Assembly: GCA_021234535.1 (NCBI GenBank)
Contig: CM037849.1
Location: 14,666,571-14,730,570, forward strand
DNA: 64,000 nucleotides
Reading direction: 5' to 3'
DNA from: Stichopus chloronotus
Lineage: Eukaryota; Echinodermata; Holothuroidea; Aspidochirotida; Stichopodidae
Of this stretch, positions 35,801 through 48,330 are shown piece by piece. Each line of letters starts with the position of its first letter. The first letter of the stretch is position 1. Below the pieces are notes generated by a model, which was given only the letters and a program-made list of their open reading frames with translations, had not been told where the DNA came from and did not search any database. The translations under genes and the position numbers were made by a program.

Positions 35801-38044
35801 CCCGTCGGTTGAACGCGGAACGACAAACATGTGAGATAACTTTCCATTCAGTTCATTGATGTCCCAAAAAGTCAACGTTAACATAACAACTTGTTTTCCT
35901 TAATATTTAAATGGTTTTGATAACCTTCCTTCTTCAAAGAGAAGTGATTTTTAACTTTAATTTTAAAGGAAAATTGTGGCACAGATCTCCGTAATAAACA
36001 TTTTGGTGATGCTGTTGATACGCTTTACTTGTTGTCAGTATACAAGACGTATGTGCCGTAGTGGATTTTAAAAACCTACTTTGATGGTTGTGTATGAGTT
36101 TATTATGTCAATGCATGTGACATTCAGTGGCACAATTAACATTACCCTCCAGCTCGTGATGTGTAAACAACGTTTGTGCTTAAATTAAGTTGATCATGAA
36201 TAGAAAATCGGTATCCTTATATTTTTTCCATTGAACTAAGGTTTTCCAACGTCGAATTGATGGCGCTGTTGATTTCTACCGTCGTTGGGACGATTACAAA
36301 GAAGGTTTCGGATTTTTACAGCGTGAGTTCTGGCTCGGCAACGACAAAATATCCTACATAACAAACCAGGGTGACTACGAACTACGTATTGACCTGGTCA
36401 GCAGGAATGGCAATTCTTACTTTGTCAAGTATGACCTCTTCAGGATCAGCGACGAGATCAGTAAATACAGATTGACAGATCTTGGATCACATCTGCCTGA
36501 AAGTACAGCAGGTCAGTATAGTTACGGATACATAGTTCTCGTCACTTAGCTGTCACCATAACGTAATTCAGAAAATGTGCAAAGATACATTAATCTGAAT
36601 GTGATCGTATTTAGTATGTTCCTCTCGTATTATCATTGAAGATCCTGAAGACCTTCCCAATAAACGGAAGAAAAAAAAAAAGAAAAAAGAAGGAATCAAA
36701 GGTTCCAATATTTAGTTGTTGCAGTGATATATTATCCATGAAGTAAAAGTGAGCTCAGTTGAGTCGATGTGAACAAATTCAATTGCTTTCCCTAATGATA
36801 ACTGTAGTAGATCTTAAGGTTAGCACTACTTTTAGTGGTGGAGTGTACTTTTTATTCTTTAAACTTGATACTATGATGCATGTTAGGAAAGGTGGATGGT
36901 TTCTTTCAATAGTGCATTGTTGTTTAAAACCGTATATTCATCCTTTTGGCATTATCTTAATTTTATGACACTACAAGGTCCCTATGATTTTAAAGTTAAA
37001 CTACATTTTAAAGAAAGAGAAATGTTGTCTTAACAATTATGGCGTTGGAATTGCTTTGTTTTGGCCTAGGTATACCTACTGAAACAAATTTAAGGATGTT
37101 CAACTTTCGTACGTGATATTCCGTGCTAAACAACTTTTTATGTGATTTCGGTCGTCGTAAGGTGCTTTTCAGCCAGACCGCCGGGCTTTCAAATGCGTAA
37201 TGTACATGACAATATATATCTCTACAATAACTGAATAACATATTAGAAATACAAGTAATAAAGAGTAATGAAAACAACAGCCAGCACAACACAATAAATT
37301 ATTTTGAAGTATACATTCGGTTTGTGTTTGTAGAACCCCATAAAATATTGAAATTGACAGGCTCAAAAGCATATTTTCCTCGTAGAAGCGCTTAGGACCC
37401 TAACGCAAAAAAAAAAAAAAAAAAAACCCGATGTAATCACCCATTTCATTTCTACCATTCAATTTCTATAAAAGAGAAAAAAAAATCAACCTGTAATACA
37501 TCTACTTCAGCAACTTCACAAAAATGAAAGTCATATCACCCTATAGTGTAAAATGAAGAACACCGTACTTATAATAACACCATATCTTACGTTTGATTTT
37601 GTTTTCCATTTCATAATGTATAGATATTTCGCAAGGTAACCAGAGCTACAGTGTTTCACAAATCACTGTTTTAGTGATGTGCTTTTTTTAAATTTTTTAA
37701 TGCCGACATAATGTGTATTTAGCTGTTTTGTATTGAATGATTCTTACTTATATGTATCTGTAACTTTCTCTCTTTCTGTAGATCACAGCTACTTCTCGAG
37801 TTATAACAAGAACATGTCCTTCTCTACATGGGATAACGACAACGACAGGCATAGCAGTTATAACTGCGCATCTTATTATCATGGAGCCTGGTGGTTCAAT
37901 AATTGTCATTATTACTGCCATGTGAACGGTCTCTACTTCGACGTCCAAGACTCTTTTAAATCCATTAGGTGGAATAACCTACCTGGTGGTGCTTATAACG
38001 TAAAATATGTAGAAATGAAACTGCGACCTAATTCGTCCACTTGA
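32828..38044 (+). CDS. FREP3: secreted fibrinogen-related protein, five exons, 280 aa
   Basis: Exons are 32,828-32,908, 35,074-35,131, 35,587-35,756, 36,241-36,511 and 37,782-38,044 (TGA), all with GT-AG borders and the same phases as FREP1. The signal peptide starts MKCSLLFLYIFAVFSQEF and the propeptide ends RKRR. The fibrinogen C-terminal domain is complete, with GGGWT/VFQRRIDG, FWLGNDKI, DNDND calcium motif, YNCASYYHGAWWFNNC and YVEMKLRP. Compared with FREP1, exon 5 is one codon longer (DRHSSYNC against DRWSNNC) and has an extra cysteine in HYYCHVNG. In exon 1 one cysteine is lost and one gained (FSQEFC). Exon 4 differs from FREP1 by about three bases in 271. Role by family: secreted recognition lectin; ligand unknown. 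Confidence 0.94.
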
Positions 38045-40090
38045 AGATAAATTCGACCTATACCGGCAAATTAAAAGATATAAACAGTTTTCAGACAATC
38101 GTACTTTACATGTCCTTGCTCGTGTGGCGCAGTAATGTTAAACTTTGTATAAAAATGTCATTGTTCAATAAAGGAAACAAATGGTACCAACTTCTATATC
38201 ATTTTCTACTTATTTTGGGAACTGTATACTCAGTGCTTAGTTCAAAGTGAAATGATGATACTCTATATCAAGCTGAGGGTAAAAGTTTAAGTACTGCCTT
38301 GGAACTTTTTGTTTGTTCTTTTTCTTTGGTTGTACAATAAACCGCTGGAGCTTCTCAGGAGAACAGTATACTTAAAAAACATGTACATGAATCTTTACAC
38401 CTGTTGTAGCACGGAATCGTTATCTTCTACATTCAATTGAACATGACGTCATTACACCAACCATTAACCATGTTAAAGATGCCCTCATAGTTTCTAGATC
38501 TTAGTGTAGTTAAGACAATGATCAATGAAAGAAACAGAAATGGATCGTAAGAGTTTCTATGAAACCTTGGCTAAGTCTCTAACATCTGAAAATTAATAAT
38601 TTGTGGAATGACACCTTTATGTAGTCTTAGATTGGATATAAAAAGCTAGAGCAGTATGAAACTTGCTTTCTCTTACCATATAGTATGCAATTAGTATCCG
38701 ATTAATAGTGACCATTAGACTAGCACTTACTCGAAACAAATAAGTTATAGGTATATTATACGTAACGTTAGTGTCAACGTCTCTGAGAAAACCGAACATA
38801 TAGTGAACACTTTTTCCTGTCCTGGACTTTCCATTAGAACAGTCATAAAATGACTATCACGTATGCAGACACTTATAAAAAAAAAACAACAACAACAACA
38901 GCCAACAACACCACAGGAAAGAATGTGTACAATAACATACATAAGAGATGATGAATAAAATGCAAGTAATACCAATATTTGTGATGAGAAAGGAACGACA
39001 AAATTAAACATGTACAATTTTGCTGGGAGAGAGGATATGAATCTGGGACATTTTCCACCTATGTGTAGAGGTGATTTTTTCAAACGAATAGCGTATATTA
39101 ATCAGGACAACACGCACAATGCTCTGTCATTAAGCAAGAACTTGATAACTTAAAGATGGACTACTTGTTTTAAGAAACGGCCGTGGTTTTGTCAAAATTT
39201 ACAAATTTAAAGAAAAAAATTTAAATGAAGTTTATCAAATTTTAAGGAACTGTGAGTATGTCTGAACTTCCAAAAAGCCTGCAGTAAGTACACTGTATAC
39301 GTAGAAACAACGACACACGGCAGCACGATCCGACATAAGGAACCCAATCCCTTCATGCACTTAAGTGGAACAAGTGTAAACGGGTCATATAGATTTTTAA
39401 GATAATTACCATGAAGAAAATATTTCCGTCTGTCTATTTGGTTTGTTTTCTCATATTTCACTCTACTTGAAGTTCCTTATGATCAGTGTATTGTCACTAT
39501 CAATCAATATTATTAACGTAGTGACAAAAGCATAAACGAGTAATAAGCAATCCATGGAAATGCAAAACTCATTCCTATTGTTCCCATTATAACTCGTTCT
39601 TATAGTCACAGTTTACGCACCGTATACCTTTAGCATACAAATATGTGCAATGAGCAATAGATATACAATCCACTATCACTTTCCACCTTCACTTTTTGAT
39701 TTTTAAACTAGCAATGATTATAAGCCAGATTATTGCCGACAATGTAGTGTTGTATTAAATAACAAATTCTGTTCGTATGCACTTCAAAGTACCATTCACA
39801 AAGAGATGGTGATGTTAGTCGTGTGCTACACAGTTTTTAATGTTCGCTGAGTTATATACGATTCAACTCATTGTGGCTGAACATGCTGAATATTTGACAG
39901 TAATCAGTGAGATGCCCTGTCGCCTTAATGAGGGACATTTTCTTGAAGAGTATGTGATACTATCTCTCAGACCTACATGCACCGTCAGTCCTAGCGTGTT
40001 GTACAACACTCCACGTAAGATCGTATTCACAGAAATCGAAATGTACGTGCATGTACACGGTCCATAACCCAATGAAGTCATTGCTCCTTT
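38045..40090. repeat. FREP3 3' flank, block D left part
   Basis: Collinear with 11,160-13,600 behind FREP1, without the compound microsatellite. A CAACAACAAC run lies at 38,887-38,900. AATAAA is at 38,167-38,172. The block is cut at 40,090 by the transposon and resumes at 50,586. The duplicated open frame (39,840-40,067) is the paralogue of the one at 13,369. Confidence 0.75.
38167..38172 (+). promoter_or_regulatory. FREP3 poly(A) signal (AATAAA)
   Basis: About 125 bp after the stop, at the position conserved with FREP1 (second signal) and FREP4. Confidence 0.75.
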
Positions 40091-40100
40091 CACTGAAAAC

Positions 40101-40400
40101 TAAAACTAGTCACAGACGTCACTGACCATCGATTGCGTTAGTCCATAGATTGGTCAGTCGCTACGGACTAACCAAAGCTCACCAAATTGGTCGATGATAT
40201 TAGTCCGTTAATTACCGATCAGTGATATTTCTTCACTGACTAGAATAGTTGAACGGACTAGAGTGAATAACATTGACGGATAAGACAGTTTCGACGGACA
40301 AGTTTGACCGACTAACATTTTGGACTGACCAAACATACCGACTAGCGTTACCGACCAACACTCCCGACCAGCAATTGGGCTATCGTAAGCATGCTATAAA
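40101..40400. repeat. left subterminal repeat array of the transposon
   Basis: About 300 bp with roughly fifteen variants of GACTAACC / TTAGTCCG / TTGGTCAG / ACGGACTA, alternating in orientation. Spacing is mostly 15-25 bp. It is likely the transposase-binding region by analogy with CACTA elements. Confidence 0.75.
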
Positions 40401-41900
40401 TAGACCTTCTCAGGCCCAGAGCGTTGACCAGGCCTGTGGGGGAACTTGATATCAAATATTCACATATTTGCAAATCGATGCGTCGTCGAATTAATGTTGG
40501 GACGATTCAACGTCCATCGATGTTGGGTCGACGTCAAGTCTTTTGCCGATGTCTTACTCGTTCGCTGATATGGAAATGAGCACAGCCCCGGATGGACTAA
40601 ACTTTTCACCAGTTTTCTCTCGAGTCAAACGACACCCCTTCCCATCACGCCTACGGTACCTACCCGATTTTCTTTGGGGGAGGGGGAGCGAGGTTCTGTG
40701 CGAATTCTGAAGACATCATTATTTATTAGTTGGTGACCCGAACTCTCTGTCAGACGGACTAATGGATTGCCCTCCATGGAATATGAGTATTTTGTCCCTC
40801 TTCGCCCTCACAAGTAGCCCATAGGCCTAGGTCCAGGCATACCGAAACGTATATTGATCGAGAGATTGGCATACCGCGCGTATCCTCACCACTACGGCTA
40901 CGCATGCTGCAGTTCCCATTGACGCTCTTTGTCTCAGCCCCTAGTTTTAAGGCCTGCAAGTTTTGCCCGAATTGTTGAACCTTTGTCTTAATTTTGGGTG
41001 TCTAGCATGGGCGTCCGCAGAAAAAAAATTCAGGAGGGGGGCAAAAATTTCTTGGGGGCAAAAGGTCTGCAACACCATGAGTTTGCGCAAGAAAATTTTG
41101 GCCCGAAATGCCTCCTAGATCGCAGGAAAGGCCATTTTTAAAGCCTATTTACCTCATATAAACAGGGAAAACACGTTTTGTTCGCTTTTTTTCTTTATTT
41201 TTATACGTTTTTTCAAATTTTTGATTTTCCGGGGGGGGAGTGCCAGTCAGTTGTCCATATTTGGAATTGCTTGTCATAGGTTGTTATGAGGCAGTTCTCA
41301 AGAATCGGGCCATAACGATATGAACTTTGAACTCTTGAATGCAGGCTTTCGGAGGCTAGTAAATCTGTTCGATTTTTTTCATGCACAGATAAGATAGTTG
41401 CCCCATCAGCGTCAACAACATCAAATATTCACATACCAAATATCTGCATTAGTCTTATTGTAATTGGTGTAACATGCAATAATGTGACCACTTCTTCTTC
41501 TTTCTGGAAACGGTGACACATCCACAGGAGCGGACAATACTTCACCACTCATGCGTCATATGCGTCGGGTGGAGTTCCCACGCAACACATTTGAACTTTT
41601 CAAGTCACAGCAGCTTCACCATGGACTGTTGAAAAGATGGATCACTGGATAAGACTTCCCGCCTTGTCCGCTCCCCCACGTGCCCTTGCGTGAGTTTTTT
41701 TTTTCATAGTATAGCGAGGGGAATGTCAATTGCACTGACGAATCAGTTTCTTGGGAATAAGCCGCCCCCCTAATTCCAAAATAACAGCTTTTGGACCCTT
41801 TTTTCGTAATTCTGACACCAAATTATGAAAGAACGGGGTAAGAATACCATCACCGCCTTAATCCTAGACCCAGCACCTAACCATGATTTTAAAACAAATT
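40400..41900. other. transposon interior, left: dispersed-repeat-like, no gene recognised
   Basis: Contains GC-richer DNA than the FREP flanks. The stretch 41,005-41,250 (GGGCGTCCGCAGAAAAAAAA, G-rich runs, GGGGGGGAG) has the look of a dispersed marine-invertebrate repeat, from memory only. The motif ATCAAATATTCACATA occurs at about 40,451 and 41,421. No convincing exons. Confidence 0.4.
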
Positions 41901-41929
41901 TAAAAATTTGCTAAAAACCAATTTTCCCC

Positions 41930-42265
41930 TCGCTGACGTACGAATAAAAAACTAGCCTCCCGCGCGGGGCATAGATCTACATGTATGCATCCGGGATATA
42001 CCCCTGAGCTGTACTGTCCGTACGTACACACACGTACGCACTTACGTACGTTCATCTGTCTGATTTCAAACAACCGTGTATATACCGTACCAATAATCAT
42101 AACGCGTACGACAAGCGTCGTTTCTAACGAACGTTAGAACGAGTGGAGTTTGAATCTTCTGATATCCGAAGGATCGTAATCAGTACTGATTCTAATTCAT
42201 CAGATCATATTACCAGACAACAAAACCTCGGTGGTCACGATGGATAATAATGAGGAGACTGTTGT
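41930..42265 (+). promoter_or_regulatory. CpG-rich stretch with possible first coding exon inside the transposon
   Basis: The stretch 41,930-42,135 is locally rich in CG and ACGTACG. It precedes ATG at 42,240 opening MDNNEETV, with a strong donor (GTAAGT) at 42,266. This is the typical look of a promoter plus short first exon, but I cannot link it in phase to the next exon-like frame (45,309). Low confidence. Confidence 0.3.
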
Positions 42266-45130
42266 GTAAGTCGATTATTTTTAAATCTGAATTTCCATTC
42301 TTGTCTGTGTCGGACATGTACATAGGCCTAGCTAGTAAATTTGTACACACTAACGTTAGGCTACTTCGCCTAGCCTAGGCTATAGTCGAATAGGACATTC
42401 TTAAAACAGGCACAGTACTGTACAGTACATGTTCTCTCACAGGGCTTCTGAGAAGTTGCATTACAGCCTAAAGTTAACAACTTACAGGAGACAACTGCAT
42501 TTCATCATTTACTTTTATAGCCTAGGCCACAACAATGGAAGTCGCAGTTTACCGCCCACCTCCCGTGTCTTCGTTGACCTACCTATATTACTCATAATAG
42601 CTAATCACAAAGTCTTCACCTTTATTCAGCAAATGGGTGATTTTCTAAATAAGGGTACCAATGACAAAAATACACTTTCAAAGGCTACTGCCGTGCAAGC
42701 GTAATTTTGATTGTTTTTATTTTGTCACAATAACGTAGAGTAATTACATAATTACTACAACATTTGTATCATGGTCATAAATCCTCAAGATTTGGGGAAA
42801 ATAAGCACCAAAAGTGGCCATTTTCGGGCCAAAAATTATGACATTTAAAGATACGATTTGAAAAGTTAGATTTCCCCTTGTTTAATGGCTTGTTTTGTAT
42901 AGAGTTCAACATGAATTGAAGACAGCATACAAATTATGACAACCAAGCACAAGCTCAATAAAAAATGTTGACATTTAATTGATTGAAGAAAATTGATCAC
43001 AGAGGTTTCGCGTGTAAACTTTTGTGTCACACTTTACGCGTGAAACTTTCCTACTCCTTTTCCAATATTATAGCTCTAGTTGGGTTCTGTAATCCTCTCC
43101 AGTAGTTTGAAAATTGTTAAGGCTTTGGCACTCAGGCTGTTTCAAGCAGTAAACAATATGGAGAGAAATTTCAACATAGATACAAATACAAGATCATTTT
43201 CAATTTTGAAGACTAGTTTGGTGTCCCACTAAAAGTTTGCGATGCGAAAATTGACCTTGAACCCAAAGTTATGTACTAAAGTTCGAACTCTCAAATGTCT
43301 TGTTAAATTTCACCATCTTAAAGGGCAAATGCAATCACCCCAATTTGAACAAGGATAGTAGTCTACAATAGTTTGTGAATGGCCCTTGGCAACCATGTGA
43401 GATGATGTGACAACATGTTTTTCACTGAATTGTGAAATTTACAAGAAGTAATACCTTGGTTTACCTTGAATGATGAATATTTAAGTCTTAAAGTATCTTG
43501 AAAGCTTCTTGGAAGAAAAATAAAAAGGAAATTACAAAATTTAGTTGTTCGTTCAACATAATTTTGGGGCGACTGCTCTTGACCTTTAATGTGACATACA
43601 GTAACTGACATTTGACATGCCCTTTGTGAAATTTTACTGGCTGCTTTAAAATTTGAAATATTAGGAAGTCTAGTTTTGGTGTCCCATGTACTTCTTTACA
43701 CGGGAAACAAATGTTTTCGTACCACACAATTAAGATAAACCATGCATTGAGAAATGAATGTTTTTTTTTTTTGCTTCAAAATATTAAAATTGTTTATATA
43801 ATACCCTTAAATGCTCTGAAAAAGACATATTTATGGAATTAATGTGAGAAATGTAATTTGGTGTCACAAGTTACTCATGAAATTTATTTTTCCCCAAATA
43901 AGGCCATTTTGTGAATGTAAATAATTCATCTTCCCTTGATTGGAACTTAACCTCCTCCCCAGTTTTCAGGAAATTAGTATAAAACAAAATTTCAAAGTTA
44001 TTTGGCCTCATCTGATGTAGTATTGATGACTGTACAAAATGTCACTTGGCCTTAGTTGCCCTCCTAGTTTTCTGTGAAATGCATTCCAATCTGGGTGAAA
44101 AATGCTTGCCCTCCCGAAACCATTATTCTAGCCCTGGGCATTATCTTCATTTTTCAAGCAGTTTTCAGTGAATACAACCATGATTTCTAGAGGTTTCCAC
44201 TGATCCAATAACACCTGCAAGGTTGTCACACTTCAGTAAACAGACAGCTACATACTTTATGTAGCTTTTGTTTTAACATTTCATTATCGTTAATGAACTT
44301 TGTGTGGGATAATGCTTGTAAGACATTACTCTTGTGGTCACCAGAACGTGTGATTTGATTTTATGGGTTCAAGAAGCCTATGAGTCACAGACAAGTGACC
44401 CTGGCCATGCTGTTTTATTTGATCCTCCTATACAGGATTTCCTCCAATACAGGAACTTAGCACACCTCCTTGTGGAGTATCAAAGCCAAACTGCCAGAGT
44501 CAGTCTCACGCAAAATTTAATGACATCATTGACAATTTTAATGCTTGGGTTTCAAACATTCGACCTCTTGATTGGAAGACATGGAGCATACCAATACACC
44601 ACTTACTCGATGTTGGTCATGGGAAAGCACCGGCGATAACACACCTTTTCTCAACTAGGCACGGGTGTAACTATTCCATCCTTCTCCCAGTACCATTATT
44701 TTACGTCCCCATCCGATGGACACCAGCATACTCCAAAAGAGAATGAGGGGGAGAGATTTTATTTTTCAATTCTCGCCTGAAGCTATTCTTTACAGCTGAC
44801 TGCCAAAAGCCAGTGGAAAAAAATGACAATTTCCCGGCAAGCTAAGCAAATTTTCCCTCCAGGATATCAAGATTTCACAACAATTTCTTATGTGTTTCTT
44901 TATTTTAGCAAGAAAAATTTCCCTCTAAATACCAAATTTCCCTGCAAGGAGCTTCCCATACTCCTGTTTTGTTCCAGCTTTGCTGCCGAGAACTACTGCA
45001 AAACCTTGAAACGATCCCCACTAATGCCCATGCACTTCACCAAAGCAGGACCAGCAACTTAAGAAGACGTACCAGGAACATGTAAAACACAAACTGCAAG
45101 TGCAGCCACGTCTGACTAAGACTCAACCCA
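42266..45130. other. transposon interior, middle: no gene recognised
   Basis: AT-rich. GTGTCCCA- or GTGTCAC-type blocks followed by ACGCG/ACGGGAAAC-like sequence recur near 43,030, 43,220, 43,680 and 43,860, suggesting a decayed internal repeat. Open frames at 44,334-44,639 and 44,823-45,062 show no family resemblance. They are not supported by splice-site context. Confidence 0.35.
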
Positions 45131-45206
45131 GGGATCAGCTGGAATTGATCTTGGGATCTCTTGCATGCAGAGCGAATGCTGATACCACCCGGCCATTCTC
45201 CCACCA
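45131..45206 (-). mobile_element. tRNA-derived SINE head or degraded tRNA-like sequence
   Basis: On the minus strand, TGGCCGGGTGG (45,185-45,195) resembles a pol III A box and AGATCAATTCC (45,141-45,151) a B box, about 35 bp apart. Between them CTCTGCATGCAAGAG resembles an anticodon arm with TGC in the loop (alanine-like). The mismatched U33 position and poor acceptor pairing argue against a working tRNA. A SINE head is the more likely reading. Confidence 0.5.
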
Positions 45207-45308
45207 GTCTTGGGATACTGATTTTTTCTCTTCACCCCACTAGGAATGTCTGAATTTTATACAATATCTATTATTCAATGCAAATTTAATTCCTTTTCAT
45301 CTGTGCAG

Positions 45309-45492
45309 CTCTCTGAAGAAATGCAGAGAGTGAAGGAGGATTCTGTGCCCCTAGTGAAGCATCTCTCAGTGGGTTTGGAGAAGTACAGTCTGGCCTTGCT
45401 GTGGAAGGCTCGAGGGAGGAGGACTACTCATAAGTTTCTCCAGGAGATAGTGGAAGCGATTCCACTCTACCAAGAAGAAAAAAAGAGGGAAG
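45309..45492 (+). CDS. putative internal exon inside the transposon
   Basis: A TGTGCAG acceptor precedes an open 184-nt stretch (LSEEMQRVKEDSVPLV, HLSVGLEKYSLALLWKARG, HKFLQEIVEAIPLYQEEKK) that ends at a strong GTAAGG donor. The content is charged and helical and reads unlike chance AT-rich DNA. It enters in phase 0 and leaves in phase 1, which fits neither the exon-like start at 42,240 (phase 2) nor the last open frame at 48,331 (phase 0). Unseen exons or decay must therefore be assumed. Family not recognised. Confidence 0.4.
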
Positions 45493-45974
45493 GTAAGGAG
45501 AATTATATATTGTCTAATTATATTTTTTTGTTTATTGGACGATATCTGGTCACATGACGTTGATTGAAAGTGTTATTCCATGATTGTGCAGACAATTCCC
45601 ATAAATAAGTGCTAATCAACGATCGTGCAAGTAATGCTGTGTTCCTTTGATCTCATATGGACCATTATCACCGCTGGTGAATTGCGTTCCACGGAAACAA
45701 GTCGTGACTATCGTAGGGTGCGCATTGCTCGCTCTAGACATGTATTTGCGATGTTGAGGATGTTACGTCTCGTTTTCAAAGATTCTTCAAATAAAACGCA
45801 AAACTAATTTGCGATAAATATCCCGTAATTGAAATACTGTATTGCCGGTGGTGCGGGAATTTACACGGGGCCGTTTCCCTTCGTTTGTTCATGACCAACG
45901 CCCTACGTAACAGCGCAGGCAATGCACTGGCCTTGCATTCGGTATTGCACACTGTACTCGGTGTGATTCGTAGG
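45493..45974. other. transposon interior, no feature recognised
   Basis: Contains a moderately CG-rich stretch (45,830-45,960) that leads into the palindromic element. No gene is seen. Confidence 0.4.
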
Positions 45975-46153
45975 TGAATGAAAGGTTAAACAAGGATGAA
46001 CCGTGCATTAATTACAGGATAATGCACGAGCGCGGGCTTATCGAAGCGATGCACGAGGGCGAAGCCTGAGTGCATCCAGCGCAAGGATTAACCCGTGCGA
46101 GTGCATTATCCTGTATTTAATGCACAGGTCCAGAGTTGTACCTTGTTCATTCA
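45975..46153. mobile_element. palindromic MITE-like element nested in the transposon
   Basis: Long imperfect inverted repeats of about 60 bp: the left arm includes GTGCATTAATTACAGGATAA followed by TGCACGAGCGCGGG. The right arm, read on the minus strand, includes GTGCATTAAATACAGGATAA followed by TGCACTCGCACGGG. Both arms begin TGAATGAA. The centre is CG-rich. No clear target duplication. It is a small non-autonomous element or a hairpin-forming repeat. Confidence 0.6.
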
Positions 46154-47495
46154 AACACAACAATTTTTTTTTAATTCAGTTGACCGTGGGTCGGTGATTT
46201 TACTCTTAATTAATTTACCGTGCGTTGATCCATTTACTGTGGTTTAACCAGAGGATCAACCACGGTTTCCCAACCACAATTGACCAATAGGAGTTGAGTA
46301 TTATTACCAAGCCTGAGTTTCCATATTTTCCAGTTGCTACAGTACATACACCAAATCATGGCACAGTGTTTTCCGCAAGCTTTCGAGAGGCAACTGAGTG
46401 CGTCTAAGAGCCAGGAGCTCTGGTTAACAAAAAATTCTGGTTGGTGTTTGCTAATCTTGTTATTTTTAGGAAATTGCTGTCGTGCCCTTATTAAAAATTG
46501 AAAATGGCCGTAATGCCCCAACTAATGGCCTTGGTGCCCTCAACAATGGAAACTGAGCGAAGGCCAAATGGCCATGCCCCTTGAGAACTGAAGGTCGAGG
46601 CCTGCCATTGCACTCCTAAACATTATCTGTATAATATTCAACTGGTACTTTGTTTGAGCAACATCCAACTGTACATAGGTGTGGCAATTCACAAGTATTA
46701 TTTTGCTCTATAAACATCAATATGTCACATTCTTCCTTATTCATTTTGTTCAATCAACAATTTCAAGTGAAGGTTATTTTATTTCTACAAGTTCAGGATG
46801 TCACTGATGGCTCTGTGAACCTACTCTACCTCGCAGAGTTGTAATTGCTACATCACTCCACAAAAGCTCCGTACTTTCCCTCTGAATGGCTTGCACACAT
46901 CATGTTGAATATTCAATAGCCTGGACTGCAGTCCTATGTGGCTGTGTAACACATTCGTGACACTCAAGGGAAAATTTGGTCCTACTCACAACAAACAAAA
47001 GCTTGTTAGATGAATCCATTAGCATTGTTCATGATGACTGACCTTAGCTGCTGTTTTTAGATTTTCGACATATTCCTTAAAATGACTGTATCCTTCATCG
47101 GAAAACATACCACTGATGCCAGTGATTGACTCTCTGCAGGTATACGTGATATACCATTCATTTACCTCCCATGTGCAGCTCTACGTATTCATTCGTAAGC
47201 TGAATGGACATTGTTTGGTATTTAAATAAATTAAACATCTACCCTTGTAGCTTCATATCAGTTGTCTTTGAGTTGGGTTCTGAGGACTTGAAAGATATGC
47301 CATAATGGGTGGCAATTGTTCTAGGAACATGTTCAGAAAGTTAACTTTGTCTCTGTGTGACTTAAATGGAGATGAGAAGAAATTCCTATTCTACTCTATT
47401 TGCCTAATTTTAATAGGCAAAAAAAAGTTCAATATTCTGTAAAACAGGAAGGCCATTCTTGTTATGTAACACAAACTTCATTTTCTCTGTTGTAG
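46154..47495. other. transposon interior, no gene recognised
   Basis: ACCGTGGTTGATCC / GGATCAACCACGGT-like inverted words occur near 46,184-46,268 (TGACCGTGGGT, TTTACTGTGGTT, ATCAACCACGG). Otherwise no recognisable structure. Short open frames on the minus strand (46,234-46,521) show no family resemblance. Confidence 0.35.
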
Positions 47496-47581
47496 ATGCA
47501 TGACTGGCAGAAGCATTTCTTTCCATCCCTGGATTGTTCCAAGAGCGCATCACAGATATCTTCATCCCAGTTAACAAAAGT
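47496..47581 (+). CDS. weak exon candidate inside the transposon
   Basis: A TCTCTGTTGTAG acceptor, an 86-nt stretch open only in phase 0 (HDWQKHFFPSLDCSKSASQ) and a GTAAGT donor at 47,582. Length and borders fit an exon, but phase does not connect with neighbours. The opposite strand is also open here. Speculative. Confidence 0.2.
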
Positions 47582-47639
47582 GTAAGTATTCAAATGTGAG
47601 CTATGAACATCGTGCAGATTAAGTTCAAAGGCTTCTGTA

Positions 47640-48207
47640 AGGGTTGAACAAGTGTACTCGCTACATCTGTTTAAACCAAGCGGCTCCAAAAATCTTCACA
47701 CGTAACCTTGGAATTAAGCAAATAACCATGTCTTCAGCTGGAACTAAATTGTGGCGGAGTTGCACAAAACTGAATTTCTCTTGGGAGCTCATTGCACAGG
47801 CGGGGCACACAGACGGTGAAGACACAGCCACCAAATGTTTTGCATCTGGACCTAGGAACATCCAAATTCATCTTACTGTTAGTCCTAGTAATTCACTACG
47901 ATATGCGGGGCTCCATCATTCAGACACTTCCACACAGTCATGAGGATTGTAAACTTGACATGTAGGACAATTGGGAGCCAGTCTAATTTTTCTAGACAAC
48001 ACCTCACCTTAGACATGTTACAGGAGTGTCATGTTGTATGGTAGCTCCAAAACCTGTACAGGCAAGGTGGAATACCTGACTCGACTGTAGAGATTGGGCT
48101 AGCTTTGCTTCCTTGTGGGACAACAAAACATGAATCTTTTGGGGGATGGGTATTTGTCGCCTTTCCTGATCTTTAATTCCCTTGGTGACAAGTAGCTCTT
48201 GCACCAC
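47640..48207 (-). other. possible decayed coding stretch on the minus strand
   Basis: Minus-strand frames at 48,004-48,207 and, past a stop, to about 47,900 read LAPNCPTCQVYNPHDC, and further on SVCPACAMSSQEKFSFVQLR. Repeated Cys-x2-Cys pairs suggest a decayed zinc-binding protein, perhaps the element's own. Stops interrupt it and I do not recognise the family. Confidence 0.25.
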
Positions 48208-48330
48208 TCCAGACAGTCACCCAATACCCCAACAGGGTTCTGTGCAGTACCTGTTCATATAGCACCTGGCCATAAGCAGTTCTAGTGTCAACCACATGTC
48301 TGCCTGTTTTTTTTTTTTTTTTTCTTTCAG

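Noticed and set aside
45131..45206. A functional tRNA gene
   Set aside because: Acceptor pairing is poor and the position before the anticodon is not T. It fits a SINE head better.
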